Positions 8,127-16,971 of a DNA stretch of 18,195 bases are shown in pieces (the stretch's first letter is position 1; every line of letters starts with the position of its first letter). Location: assembly GCA_001802655.1 (NCBI GenBank), contig MGZO01000122.1:8563-26757 (forward strand). The letters are read 5' to 3'. Both the position numbers and the translations under genes were made by a program. Source of the stretch: Hydrogenophilales bacterium RIFOXYD1_FULL_62_11. GTDB taxonomy: Bacteria > Pseudomonadota > Gammaproteobacteria > Burkholderiales > Thiobacillaceae. A model generated the notes under the pieces. The model saw only the letters and a list, made by a program, of their open reading frames with translations. It did no database searches and was not told where the DNA came from.

Positions 8127-10928
8127 ATGCCAGATCAAGCCAAGCCCGATTACAAATCCACGCTCAACCTGCCGGACACGCCCTTCCCAATGCGGGGCGA
8201 TCTCGCCAAACGCGAACCCGGCTGGGTCAAAAGCTGGCAGGAGAAAAAACGCTACGAAGCGATTCGCCAGGCAGCGGCTGGGCGGCCGAAATTCATCCTG
8301 CACGACGGCCCGCCCTACGCCAACGGCGACATCCACATCGGCCACGCGGTCAACAAAATCCTCAAGGACATCATCGTCAAGGCGAAAACGCTGTCCGGAT
8401 TCGACGCGCCCTACGTGCCGGGCTGGGACTGCCACGGCCTGCCGATCGAGCTGCAGGTGGAAAAAGCCCACGGCAAGGCGATTCCACCCGCCCAGTTCCG
8501 CGAGCTGTGCCGCAGCTACGCTGCCGAGCAGATCGAACGCCAGAAAGCCGACTTCATCCGCCTCGGCGTGCTCGGCGACTGGGATCATCCCTATCGCACC
8601 ATGGACTTCCAGTTCGAGGCCGACACCCTGCGCGTGCTGGGGCAAGTCCAGCAGGCGGGTTATTTATATCAAGGCGCAAAGCCGGTGCACTGGTGCGTCG
8701 ATTGCGGTTCGGCACTGGCCGAAGCCGAGGTCGAATACGAGGACAAGACCTCGCCTGCGATCGACGTCGGCTTTGCCGTGGCCGACCGCGCCGATCTTGC
8801 GCAACGGTTTGATCTCGCCGCCATCGACGAGTCGGTGCAAATCGTCATCTGGACCACCACGCCGTGGACCTTGCCCGCCAACCAGGCGGTGGCGCTGCAT
8901 CCCGATTTTCAGTATGCGCTGGTGCGCACGGCCAAAGGCCTGCTGATCCTGGCCGACAGCCTGCGCGAGGCTGCGCTGGCGCGTTATGAATTGAGCGATG
9001 GCGCTGAAGTTATCGCACACACCACGGGTCAGGCGCTCGAAGGCACCTTGTTGTGGCATCCCTTCCAGGAGCGCCAGGTGCCGGTCATCGTCGGCGACCA
9101 TGTGACGGCGGATGCCGGCACCGGTGCAGTCCACACCGCGCCCGGCCACGGCCTCGACGACTACGTGGTCGGCAGCCGCTACGGCCTCAAAGTCGACAAC
9201 CCGGTAGGCGACGACGGCCGCTTTTACGCCAACGTACCGCTGGTCGGCGGCATGAGCATCTGGCAGGCCAACCCCTTGATTGTAGAAACGCTGGAAGCCA
9301 GCGGCAACCTGCTGGCGCACGCCAAACTGCTGCACAGCTATCCGCATTGCTGGCGGCACAAGACACCGATCATTTTCCGCGCCACGCGACAGTGGTTTAT
9401 CGGGATGGATTCCAGGGGTCAGGATTTAGGGGTCGGGGGTCAGGGGGGGACGTTGCGCGAGCAGGCGATGGAGGCGGTTGATGCCACGCAGTTCTTCCCG
9501 AGCTGGGGTCGCGCGCGGCTGGAGGCGATGATCAGGAACCGCCCCGACTGGTGCGTGTCGCGCCAGCGCAACTGGGGCGTGCCGATGCCGTTTTTCACCC
9601 ACAAGGAAACTGGCACGCTGCATCCACGCAGCCTGGAATTGCTCGAAGTGGTCGCCCAGCGCGTCGAGCAGGCGGGCATCGAGGCCTGGTTTGCACTCGA
9701 CCCGGCCGAGTTGCTGGGCGACGACGCCGCGCACTACAACAAGACGGGCCACACGCTCGATGTGTGGTTCGACTCCGGCGTCACCCACGCCTGCGTGCTG
9801 AAGCGCCGCCCCGAACTGGCGCACCCTGCCGACCTGTATCTGGAAGGCTCGGACCAGCATCGCGGCTGGTTCCAGTCGAGCCTGCTCACCGGCTGCGCGA
9901 CCGACGGCCACGCACCCTACAAGGCGCTGCTCACTCACGGCTTCGTCGTCGATGGCAAGGGCCACAAGATGAGCAAGTCGAAGGGCAACGTCATCGCCCC
10001 GCAAAAGGTGATGGACCAGTACGGCGCCGACATCCTGCGGCTGTGGGTGGCGACCACCGACTACTCCGGCGAGCTGACCATCTCCGACGAAATCCTCAAG
10101 CGCGTGGTGGAAAGCTATCGCCGGATTCGAAATACCTTGAAATTCCTGCTCGCCAATCTGTCCGACTTCGATCCGCAAGCGCACGCGCTGCCGGTTGAAG
10201 ACTGGCTGGAAATCGACCGCTACGCGCTGGCGCTGACCCGCCGGCTGCAAGGCGAACTGCAGGCGCATTACGACGCCTACGAATTCCATTTCGTCGCGCA
10301 AAAGCTGCAGGCCTTTTGCTCGGAAGACCTCGGGGGTTTCTACCTCGACATTCTGAAAGACCGCCTTTATACCTGCGGCGCCGACAGCCGTGCGCGCCGC
10401 GCCGCACAGAACGCGCTGTTCCACATCACCCATGCACTGGCGCGCTGGATGGCACCGATTTTGTCGTTCACCGGCGAAGAAGTGTGGACGCAGCTGGCAA
10501 GCGACGATTCGGTTTTTCTGCACACTTGGCACACCCTCCCCGAACAAACCGACCCAGTCGACTTGCTCGACCGCTGGACGCGCATCCGCGCGGTCCGCGC
10601 CGAGGTACAAAAGGACCTGGAAACCGTGCGCGCCGCTGGCGGCATCGGCTCGTCATTGCAGGCCGAAGTGACCCTGCATGCCAACCCCGACACCCACGCG
10701 TTGCTGGCCTCGCTGGGCGACGACCTGCGTTTCGTGTTGATCACCTCACAGGCACGCCTGCTGGCCGCCGAGTCCGACCGCATCGAAGTCACGCCGAGCG
10801 CCGCGAAAAAATGCGAACGCTGCTGGCACTACCGTGACGACGTTGACACGCACGCCGATCACCCCGGTTTGTGCGGGCGCTGCGTCAGCAACCTGACGAC
10901 CGCAGGCGAGGCACGCAACCATGCGTGA
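8127..10928 (+). CDS. ileS: Isoleucyl-tRNA synthetase
   Basis: Charges tRNA-Ile with isoleucine. The 933 residues are full length for the bacterial type. HIGH is at 70-73 and KMSKS at 614-618. The CP1 editing domain, which removes misactivated valine, has WTTTPWTLPAN (242-252) and HTAPGHGLDDY. The anticodon-binding domain follows. The C-terminal zinc knuckle has C896, C899, C916 and C919. Odd point: between QWFIGMD and TLREQ the protein carries SRGQDLGVGGQGG (429-441), a Gly-rich insert encoded by G-rich heptamer repeats with rare codons (AGG, TTA). From memory, relatives have a shorter linker here. The end overlaps lspA by eight bases. No Shine-Dalgarno sequence precedes the ATG. Confidence 0.97.
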   Translation: MPDQAKPDYKSTLNLPDTPFPMRGDLAKREPGWVKSWQEKKRYEAIRQAAAGRPKFILHDGPPYANGDIHIGHAVNKILKDIIVKAKTLSGFDAPYVPGWDCHGLPIELQVEKAHGKAIPPAQFRELCRSYAAEQIERQKADFIRLGVLGDWDHPYRTMDFQFEADTLRVLGQVQQAGYLYQGAKPVHWCVDCGSALAEAEVEYEDKTSPAIDVGFAVADRADLAQRFDLAAIDESVQIVIWTTTPWTLPANQAVALHPDFQYALVRTAKGLLILADSLREAALARYELSDGAEVIAHTTGQALEGTLLWHPFQERQVPVIVGDHVTADAGTGAVHTAPGHGLDDYVVGSRYGLKVDNPVGDDGRFYANVPLVGGMSIWQANPLIVETLEASGNLLAHAKLLHSYPHCWRHKTPIIFRATRQWFIGMDSRGQDLGVGGQGGTLREQAMEAVDATQFFPSWGRARLEAMIRNRPDWCVSRQRNWGVPMPFFTHKETGTLHPRSLELLEVVAQRVEQAGIEAWFALDPAELLGDDAAHYNKTGHTLDVWFDSGVTHACVLKRRPELAHPADLYLEGSDQHRGWFQSSLLTGCATDGHAPYKALLTHGFVVDGKGHKMSKSKGNVIAPQKVMDQYGADILRLWVATTDYSGELTISDEILKRVVESYRRIRNTLKFLLANLSDFDPQAHALPVEDWLEIDRYALALTRRLQGELQAHYDAYEFHFVAQKLQAFCSEDLGGFYLDILKDRLYTCGADSRARRAAQNALFHITHALARWMAPILSFTGEEVWTQLASDDSVFLHTWHTLPEQTDPVDLLDRWTRIRAVRAEVQKDLETVRAAGGIGSSLQAEVTLHANPDTHALLASLGDDLRFVLITSQARLLAAESDRIEVTPSAAKKCERCWHYRDDVDTHADHPGLCGRCVSNLTTAGEARNHA
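9414..9449 (+). repeat. Degenerate heptamer tandem repeat with four G-runs inside ileS
   Basis: Five consecutive 7-base units: AGGGGTC, AGGATTT, AGGGGTC, GGGGGTC and AGGGGGG, plus one more G. They encode the Gly-rich linker of IleRS. Four runs of at least four G on the coding strand, with loops of 10, 2 and 3 bases, satisfy a loose G-quadruplex pattern in DNA and mRNA. The base composition and codons differ sharply from the surrounding gene. Confidence 0.75.
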
Positions 10929-11421
10929 TTTCCTCAACCCCGCCATGTGCAAATGGCTCGGCATCGCCCTGGCGGTCATCATCGCCGACCACCTCACCAA
11001 GTTCTGGGTGACATCCATGCTCGACTATCAGGAAGTCGTGCCGGTCCTGCCGTTCTTTTCACTGGTACTGGTTTATAACAGTGGCGCTGCGTTCAGCTTT
11101 CTCGCTGACGCAGGTGGCTGGCAACGCTGGTTCTTCATCGCCATCGGCGTCATTGCCACCGTCATCATCGTGCGCCTGCTCAAGCTGCACGCCGGGCAGC
11201 CACGCATGGCGTTCGCGCTCGCCTTGTTATTGGGCGGCGCACTCGGCAACGTAATCGACCGCGTGGTGCTCGGACATGTCGTGGACTTTCTGTATTTCTA
11301 TTACCGCAGTTTTGCCTGGCCCGCCTTCAACGTCGCCGACTCCGCCATCACTGTCGGTGCGGGTCTGTTGATCTGGGACAGCCTCACCAGCAAACCCGCC
11401 ACGCCGGACAAGGCAGCATGA
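10921..11421 (+). CDS. lspA: Lipoprotein signal peptidase (signal peptidase II)
   Basis: Cleaves the signal peptide of prolipoproteins after lipidation, in the inner membrane. The 166 residues contain four hydrophobic helices: about 11-30, 68-86, 97-113 and 140-153. Conserved family elements are NSGAAFSF (53-60), GGALGNVIDRVVLGHVVDF (105-123) and FNVADSAI (136-143). The catalytic aspartate pair should be D122 and D140, judged by the 18-residue spacing seen in the E. coli enzyme. The start overlaps the end of ileS by eight bases, and GAGG lies nine bases upstream within ileS. The stop overlaps fkpB as ATGA, so all three genes are probably translated in a coupled way. Confidence 0.97.
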   Translation: MRDFLNPAMCKWLGIALAVIIADHLTKFWVTSMLDYQEVVPVLPFFSLVLVYNSGAAFSFLADAGGWQRWFFIAIGVIATVIIVRLLKLHAGQPRMAFALALLLGGALGNVIDRVVLGHVVDFLYFYYRSFAWPAFNVADSAITVGAGLLIWDSLTSKPATPDKAA

Positions 11422-11855
11422 CCACACGCACGCTCAATCCCGGTGACACCTTCCGGCTGCGCTACGCCTTGCGTCCGCGGGGCGGCGACGACGTCATTTC
11501 GAATTTCGACGACGCCCAGCCAGAAACCGTCACCCTCGGCGATGGCACGCTGGCCCCTACCCTGGAGCAATGGTTGATCGACCTCGTTCCCGGAGAACGG
11601 CATGTGTTTCTGCTCGAACCCTGGCAGGCCTTTGGCGACAGCCGGCCTGACCTGATCCAGACCCTGCCCAAATCCGATGTGCCTGCCGACATCACGCTCG
11701 AAGTCGATCAACTGGTCGAATTCGCCATGCCCAACGGCGAAACCCTGGCCGGACACATTCTCGAAGTGGGTGACAATGCGGTAAAAGTCGATTTCAACCA
11801 CCCGCTCGCCGATTTATCCATCGAATTCGAAGTCGAAATTGTCGACATTCTCTAA
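11418..11855 (+). CDS. fkpB: FKBP-type peptidyl-prolyl isomerase, SlpA/FkpB type
   Basis: A 145-residue SlyD-like FKBP that isomerises Xaa-Pro bonds and acts as a chaperone in the cytoplasm. The protein has no signal peptide. It shows the FKBP core split by an insert-in-flap domain: GDTFRLRYALRPRGGDDVIS, then GDGTLAPTLEQWLIDLVPGERHVF, then the insert with PWQAFGDSRPDLIQTL and GHILEVGDNAVKVDFNHPLA, then the closing strand SIEFEVEIVDIL. The His-rich metal-binding tail of SlyD is absent, as in SlpA. ATGA overlap with lspA and the position between lspA and ispH match the conserved cluster. Confidence 0.93.
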   Translation: MTTRTLNPGDTFRLRYALRPRGGDDVISNFDDAQPETVTLGDGTLAPTLEQWLIDLVPGERHVFLLEPWQAFGDSRPDLIQTLPKSDVPADITLEVDQLVEFAMPNGETLAGHILEVGDNAVKVDFNHPLADLSIEFEVEIVDIL

Positions 11856-11871
11856 GCCAAAGCCGCCGCCC

Positions 11872-12798
11872 ATGCATCCCACCATCCTGCTCGCCAACCC
11901 ACGCGGCTTCTGTGCCGGCGTCGACCGCGCCATCGCCATCGTCGAACGCGCCCTGGAAAAATTCGGCGCACCGATTTACGTGCGTCACGAAGTCGTCCAC
12001 AACACCTTCGTCGTCAACGACCTCAAGAACAAAGGCGCGATTTTTGTCGACGAACTGGCCGATGTCCCTACGGGCTCAACCGTCATCTTCAGCGCCCACG
12101 GCGTTTCGCAAGCCGTACGTGCCGAAGCCGAAGCGCGCGGGCTCAACGTGTTCGACGCCACCTGCCCACTCGTCACCAAAGTCCACGTCGAAGTCAGCAA
12201 AATGCGCGACAAGGGATTCGAAATCGTGATGATCGGCCACAAAGGCCACCCCGAAGTCGAAGGCACGCTGGGGCAGTCGGAGGGCGGCATGTATCTGGTC
12301 GAAACGCCTGGCGACGTTGACACCCTGCAGGTAAACAATCCCGACCAGCTCGCCTACGTCACCCAGACCACGTTATCCGTCGACGACGCCGCACGCGTGG
12401 TGGATGCCCTGCGGGCACGCTTCCCCGCCATCACCGGCCCGAAAAAAGACGACATCTGCTACGCCACGCAAAACCGCCAAGATGCGGTCAAGGCGCTGGC
12501 GAAGCAATGCGATGTGGTGATCGTTGTAGGGTCGCCAACCAGCTCGAACTCGAACCGGTTGCGGGAAGTTGCCGAGAACCTGGGCGTACCGGCTTACATG
12601 GTGGACAACGCAACGGAAATACAACCCGGCTGGGTGGCAGGTAAAAATCGGGTTGGCCTCACTGCGGGCGCATCAGCACCCGAAGTGCTGGTGCGCGCAG
12701 TGATCGAGCAATTGAAACAGTTGGGGATTGAGTCGGTGGCTAATCTGGATGGCGTGCAGGAGAAAGTGGCCTTCGCCTTGCCGAAGGGCCTCGGGTAA
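11872..12798 (+). CDS. ispH: 4-hydroxy-3-methylbut-2-enyl diphosphate reductase
   Basis: Last enzyme of the MEP isoprenoid pathway; reduces HMBPP to IPP and DMAPP using a 4Fe-4S cluster. The chosen start MHPTILLANPRGFCAGVDRA gives 308 residues. The three cluster cysteines are visible: C14 (GFCAGVDRA), C98 (DATCPLVTK) and C196 (DICYATQNRQ). HKGHPEVEGTLGQ and the substrate-binding SSNSNRL segment are also present. An ATG 33 bases upstream would add 11 residues inside fkpB and is less likely. The 16-base gap after fkpB lacks a Shine-Dalgarno sequence. It is the last gene of the plus-strand cluster and converges on the pilus operon. Confidence 0.97.
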   Translation: MHPTILLANPRGFCAGVDRAIAIVERALEKFGAPIYVRHEVVHNTFVVNDLKNKGAIFVDELADVPTGSTVIFSAHGVSQAVRAEAEARGLNVFDATCPLVTKVHVEVSKMRDKGFEIVMIGHKGHPEVEGTLGQSEGGMYLVETPGDVDTLQVNNPDQLAYVTQTTLSVDDAARVVDALRARFPAITGPKKDDICYATQNRQDAVKALAKQCDVVIVVGSPTSSNSNRLREVAENLGVPAYMVDNATEIQPGWVAGKNRVGLTAGASAPEVLVRAVIEQLKQLGIESVANLDGVQEKVAFALPKGLG

Positions 12799-12807
12799 TC
12801 TCACAGA

Positions 12808-12830
12808 GCAAGTTGGCAGTGCAACTGTGC
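12808..12830. terminator. Weak hairpin between converging ispH and pilE
   Basis: GCA-AGTTG and CAACT-TGC pair with one bulged G around a GCAGTG loop. The position between two converging stop codons, in a gap of only 40 bases, suits a terminator. There is no U tract on either side, so this is a low-confidence call. Confidence 0.25.
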
Positions 12831-12838
12831 CCTGCCCA

Positions 12839-13312
12839 TTATCTTCCCCAGCACTCCGCGACCGTCAGGGTCGGACTTCCGGCAAGACCCTGCAAGCCTG
12901 AATTTGTATAAGTAAACGTACCACACGCATCACCCGCCATGGTTCCAGTTGGCGTAGCCGATAGCGTGTACGTTTGCGCGGGTGCCGCTCCCGTGGCAAC
13001 GGTCAAGCTGTATCGCGCAGCGCCATTTTCAGGACTTTGTTGCTTCGGCAGACTTGCATCATTAATCGCCACCCCACCGCTTGTCATATCGTAGCGATTT
13101 GCCGTGGTGTAATTGCGTTCCAGAAACTGGGCATTTTCGAGCAACATTGCACGTGCTTCCGCCCGGTTCGCGCGCTGCACGTACTGCGTGTAGCTGGGGT
13201 AGGCAATCGATGCCAGGATGCCGATGATGGCCACCGCGATCATCAATTCAATCAGCGTGAAGCCCCGACTCGAAGCCCGGTTGTCGCGAATTCGGCAAAA
13301 ATAGGTTTTCAT
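12839..13312 (-). CDS. pilE: Type IV pilin-like minor pilin, PilE/ComP family
   Basis: A 157-residue prepilin. The leader MKTYFCRIRDNRASSRG ends at the prepilin peptidase site G17/F18. The mature start FTLIELMIAVAIIGILASI carries the conserved Glu5 (E22) and the hydrophobic pilin helix. The segment YTQYVQRANRAEARAMLLENAQFLERNY is typical of PilE/ComP-type pilins. C130 and C154 probably form the C-terminal disulfide loop. The ATG at 13312 has AGAGGA eight bases upstream; a TTG start nine codons earlier is less likely. It lies 27 bases after pilY1 as the last gene of the minor-pilin operon, so it is probably a minor subunit at or near the pilus tip. A DNA-receptor role like ComP is possible but not shown. 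Confidence 0.88.
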   Translation of the reverse strand: MKTYFCRIRDNRASSRGFTLIELMIAVAIIGILASIAYPSYTQYVQRANRAEARAMLLENAQFLERNYTTANRYDMTSGGVAINDASLPKQQSPENGAARYSLTVATGAAPAQTYTLSATPTGTMAGDACGTFTYTNSGLQGLAGSPTLTVAECWGR

Positions 13313-13339
13313 GAATATTTTCCTCTGGATCCGAGCCAA

Positions 13340-16300
13340 CTACTGAATCTGCCGCCACGATGTCCGACCCGCAGACGACCCGCTTTTCTCGGTAATCACG
13401 CCTATCCCCTTACCCACGTTCGAGCTGAACTTGTACTCCTTGCTGCCGGCAGTCACCACCGTCGGCTGGTTGAGTGTCATCGTGCCCGATTTCACGCCCG
13501 CTGGCGCGCTGGTTAGTGCAGATCCGCTAAGGGTGTAGTTAATCATGTCACCTGAATCAAACTGACCATCGCCATTGATATCCAGTGCCGCATAGCTCAA
13601 GTTGCCACCTGTCTCTGCGTCCAACTCCATGAGCCAGCTTGAGCCTTGAAGGCAGGGATCATTCACACTAGGTTCCAGCGTATTGAAAATCACACGACCA
13701 AACCGCAACAGAGGGGGAGAGATGACCCGTTCACCCTTGAGCGCGCCACCCGGAGGCACGAGATCCATCACCCAGCCTTTTTTGGTTGTCCAGTTTGCGG
13801 GGGTGTTGCTTGTTACCCGCACCTCTTGGGTACCAACGATGGCCTGGTAAATAATGCTCTGCGTCCACAGGTCACTTCTGCCATAACTGGTCGAATAACT
13901 GGTCAAGCTGCCATCATCCAGCACGCCATAGAACGACTGTTTATCGGTCGCAACGGCATCGCCGTTTACGAAATAACGCCCCGTACCAAAATACACCATG
14001 GCGTCGCCCGCAACCCCACTCGGTGGGCCGGTCACACCCAGTTGCGACTGGATCGGCTGCCGCACGGCGGTGCCGCCGGTTCCATCCATTGCCACGAACA
14101 TCGGATTGGGTGCGGCCACCGTGCCGTGTGCGATTCTCCAGTTCACCGCAGAGCTGTCGGTCACGTCGAACTTCCAGACGTTGCCCTGCATGTCGCCTGC
14201 GTAAATCGCATCGATGATGCGGTCGTTGTTCAGATCAACCAGCTTGGGGGTGGACAAGCCATTTTCCGCGATGGCCGTGCCGTATTTGGTATCGATAAAG
14301 TAGTAAATCGACGGATCATCTACTCGCACCAGGAACAGTCCTGCCTGATTATCGGTACTGTCGTAGCCGTTGGAGAACACCGCGTAGAAATGTCCATCGG
14401 CAAATGGTGCCACCGCTGCAGGTCCGGGAATGAAGCCCATCTTGCTCGCATGCGCGCCGCCATTGAACTCCCACAGCACTTTGGTTCCATCCATGGCATT
14501 CGGATTGGTCACGTCGAGCGCAAATACCGATTTACCGCCCGCACCCATCGTTCCAATCAAAACCGTGCGCCAGGTTCCGCTCCAATATGCGTCACCAAAC
14601 CCGGCGGCTCCATCGACAAAATACTTGTGGTTGGACGGGTACGTAACATCGGTCAGGTCGGCCAATGAACTGTGTAGTTCACTTGGGACATAAGCAAATT
14701 TCTCCACGCCGGTAGCCGTATCGAACCCGTGCAGCATGCCATCGTTGGCCCCTACATAAATCATGTTGGTCGTGCTCTTGCTGCTAACAAACGCCGGGTA
14801 GCTGGTTACGTAGGCCGGGATGACTTCAAGCCGGAAGTTTTCCCCTCCGACAAAAACCGGGTCGGAATTCACGATATCGCCCAGCACCTTGGTGCGGCTG
14901 CGAAACGTTCCGGAAGGCAACTCATTCGTTTTGATGCCGCGCAAGTAATTGACCACATCTGAGGTCAGTGTTCCGCCAAACGCTCCGGTAAAGCTGGTCG
15001 CAGCGCCACCGCTGGTGGTCCAGATATTGCGTGCTGCGGGCGCGGGGAGGTTTGCGTTCGCGGCCCAGACCGGGGTGCCTGGCAATCCCGTAATCGGATC
15101 AAGCGGAATCGCCTCCAGTTCACCCGACCAGTCGTTGGAGTCGAAACTGGCCAGATAGATACGCGTGCTGGATTCCAGACGCTTGGAGTTGGCCGCAATC
15201 GAGGAGGCAGACCCGACCTTGGATGCAACGTCGTTGACAATCGACTTCAGCGACTTGTTCAGGGTTTCCGGATCTTCCGCACTGAAAAATTTGCCACGAC
15301 TATTCAACGCGGCGTGCCACAAATCTGCAACCTTGCCTGGCGCTGTCGCCGCAGCTGTACTCGGCCAGTTCAAGGTGCCCGCTTCCAGTTCCTTGTAGCT
15401 GCTGGTCGTCATATTGGAGCTGTGCGGATCGCCGTCCCACTTTAGTTTCGGCGTCGTAGTGTCGAGCGTCCGGGTGAGGCCGAGTCCCACCGTGTAGGTC
15501 ACCATGTGCTGCCATTTGGCCGGGTTGTTTTTGGGATTCCAATAAGCAGCCGTCAAAGTGGCTGCGTCCACGTTGTCAAGAGTGGAAGGGAAACGGGGCA
15601 CATCGTTTTTCAAGCTGGTATTCAAATCCGTCGCCCAGTAATGAAAGGCGACATCGGCGAGCGAGTCAGAATTTGTGTCCTTGAATGGTGCAACAGGGGT
15701 ATACCCCGGCGAGGCCACACAGTTGGGCGTGCCTGCCGGACATGACGTATCGAATATATCGGGCAGAGCGACCGCCGTGCTGTCGCTTTTAATCGTGCCC
15801 CCTGCGTTGTTGCCATTCCAGGTGCCGTCCGTCATCACCATGCTGAAATTGGCGCGGCAGGAATAGCGCTTGGCAGCATCGTCGTCGACTTGCGGATCAA
15901 AGGCATACGGGCTATCTGTCCCCGATGGATCCTTAAAATACTCGCCTGCCTTGCCCAGCGCCTGGCGGAGAGGCGTCCCGCCATCTGCGGGCAACCTGAA
16001 CAGCCACTTGTAAAGATCCGCTTTATGCGCGGCGGTATAACGCCGAATACGGTTATCTGTGCGGGCACTGGTGGCAGTGTTCCAACCCGTACATGTCGTT
16101 CCGAAAGTAGTGCAGGTGTTCAACGCTTGCCAAGCCACGCGCATTTCCGGCGTGATGTCCTGGAAAGCACGCGACGCCGCAGTCATGGTAGCCAGATTGC
16201 GGGTACGATAAAACGAATACCAGTTGGCGAAATTCTGCCGTTCGTCCTGATCTGCAGCATTGATGATGCCGTCGCCGCTGATGTCGGCTGTGGCGGGTCC

Positions 16301-16960
16301 GGAGGTGGCGGTTACAAAAACAGGCTGGTAGCAATCGTCGTCGCCGATCGTGCCGTCACAACCGGATAAACCAGACACAAAGTTGTAGTAATAAGCTTTT
16401 GTTTCGGCAGTTTCACCTATGTTGCCGAAGAATTTTCCCGAACCAATGTCATCTCCGATATTCGTACCGCCATTAGCATGCCTGGCAAATCTGCCGCTGT
16501 ACCCAGACGAACCTGTTCCTGTTGCGTAGAAAGAAGTTTGAGGTCTGTATTGCGTATCAAGATCAATCGACCCATGCGTTGTGTAAAATCCGTTGCGCCA
16601 GGCGGTACCAAAAGACGTGGTCAACTCTACCCCGTTGGCATCAAGCGGCGGCAGATAGCGGATATTGGGGTTGTAATACTGTGGATTGAAAGTCGACGAT
16701 TTAAACCTGCGTTCCTTGGCATCACAACCTGCATCCCGAGTAGTCGAAACGCAGATGGAATCGGGGACGAAACTCCAAGCCATACTCCCCGAGTCATCCA
16801 GCGTGATCACGAAATTGGGCGACACGCCTGTGGAGAGAAACAGCGGCACGTTATGTGGTGCGAGATTCGGATCGAGCGCTTGCGCCGACAAGGGGAGCAT
16901 GACGGCTGCCGCCAGCACCAGGCGTTTCAGGGGCAGATAGTTAATAGCCGGTTTAGTCAT
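13340..16960 (-). CDS. pilY1: Type IV pilus tip adhesin / assembly protein PilY1
   Basis: A 1206-residue secreted protein. The signal peptide (KR at 12-13, hydrophobic 14-24) probably ends at SAQA/L (28/29). The N-terminal half holds a von Willebrand A-like domain with MIDAS residues D55, S57 and S59 (DDSGSM), T329 (GGTPL) and D378 (MTDGT). The C-terminal half is the PilC/PilY1 beta-propeller, with IYVGANDGMLHGFD (734-747) and GNVWKFD. The propeller has the calcium loop D909-D917 (DLNNDRIID), matching the site that controls pilus extension in Pseudomonas. Similar loops are at 226-237, 428-436 and 1127-1135. Ten cysteines are visible. A strong AGAGGTGA precedes the ATG, 11 bases after pilX. 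The protein probably sits at the pilus tip with the minor pilins. Confidence 0.95.
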   Translation of the reverse strand: MTKPAINYLPLKRLVLAAAVMLPLSAQALDPNLAPHNVPLFLSTGVSPNFVITLDDSGSMAWSFVPDSICVSTTRDAGCDAKERRFKSSTFNPQYYNPNIRYLPPLDANGVELTTSFGTAWRNGFYTTHGSIDLDTQYRPQTSFYATGTGSSGYSGRFARHANGGTNIGDDIGSGKFFGNIGETAETKAYYYNFVSGLSGCDGTIGDDDCYQPVFVTATSGPATADISGDGIINAADQDERQNFANWYSFYRTRNLATMTAASRAFQDITPEMRVAWQALNTCTTFGTTCTGWNTATSARTDNRIRRYTAAHKADLYKWLFRLPADGGTPLRQALGKAGEYFKDPSGTDSPYAFDPQVDDDAAKRYSCRANFSMVMTDGTWNGNNAGGTIKSDSTAVALPDIFDTSCPAGTPNCVASPGYTPVAPFKDTNSDSLADVAFHYWATDLNTSLKNDVPRFPSTLDNVDAATLTAAYWNPKNNPAKWQHMVTYTVGLGLTRTLDTTTPKLKWDGDPHSSNMTTSSYKELEAGTLNWPSTAAATAPGKVADLWHAALNSRGKFFSAEDPETLNKSLKSIVNDVASKVGSASSIAANSKRLESSTRIYLASFDSNDWSGELEAIPLDPITGLPGTPVWAANANLPAPAARNIWTTSGGAATSFTGAFGGTLTSDVVNYLRGIKTNELPSGTFRSRTKVLGDIVNSDPVFVGGENFRLEVIPAYVTSYPAFVSSKSTTNMIYVGANDGMLHGFDTATGVEKFAYVPSELHSSLADLTDVTYPSNHKYFVDGAAGFGDAYWSGTWRTVLIGTMGAGGKSVFALDVTNPNAMDGTKVLWEFNGGAHASKMGFIPGPAAVAPFADGHFYAVFSNGYDSTDNQAGLFLVRVDDPSIYYFIDTKYGTAIAENGLSTPKLVDLNNDRIIDAIYAGDMQGNVWKFDVTDSSAVNWRIAHGTVAAPNPMFVAMDGTGGTAVRQPIQSQLGVTGPPSGVAGDAMVYFGTGRYFVNGDAVATDKQSFYGVLDDGSLTSYSTSYGRSDLWTQSIIYQAIVGTQEVRVTSNTPANWTTKKGWVMDLVPPGGALKGERVISPPLLRFGRVIFNTLEPSVNDPCLQGSSWLMELDAETGGNLSYAALDINGDGQFDSGDMINYTLSGSALTSAPAGVKSGTMTLNQPTVVTAGSKEYKFSSNVGKGIGVITEKSGSSAGRTSWRQIQ

Positions 16961-16971
16961 GATTCACCTCT

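Noticed and set aside
9426..10610. 394-codon minus-strand frame opposite ileS
   Set aside because: Antisense to conserved ileS sequence, with no recognisable domain and no ribosome site. Long shadow frames are expected at this GC content.
13313..13339. Upstream TTG start for pilE adding nine residues
   Set aside because: The ATG at 13312 has a well-spaced AGAGGA and gives a normal prepilin leader length.
13646..14668. 340-codon plus-strand frame opposite pilY1
   Set aside because: It mirrors the PilY1 beta-propeller coding sequence and has no family features.
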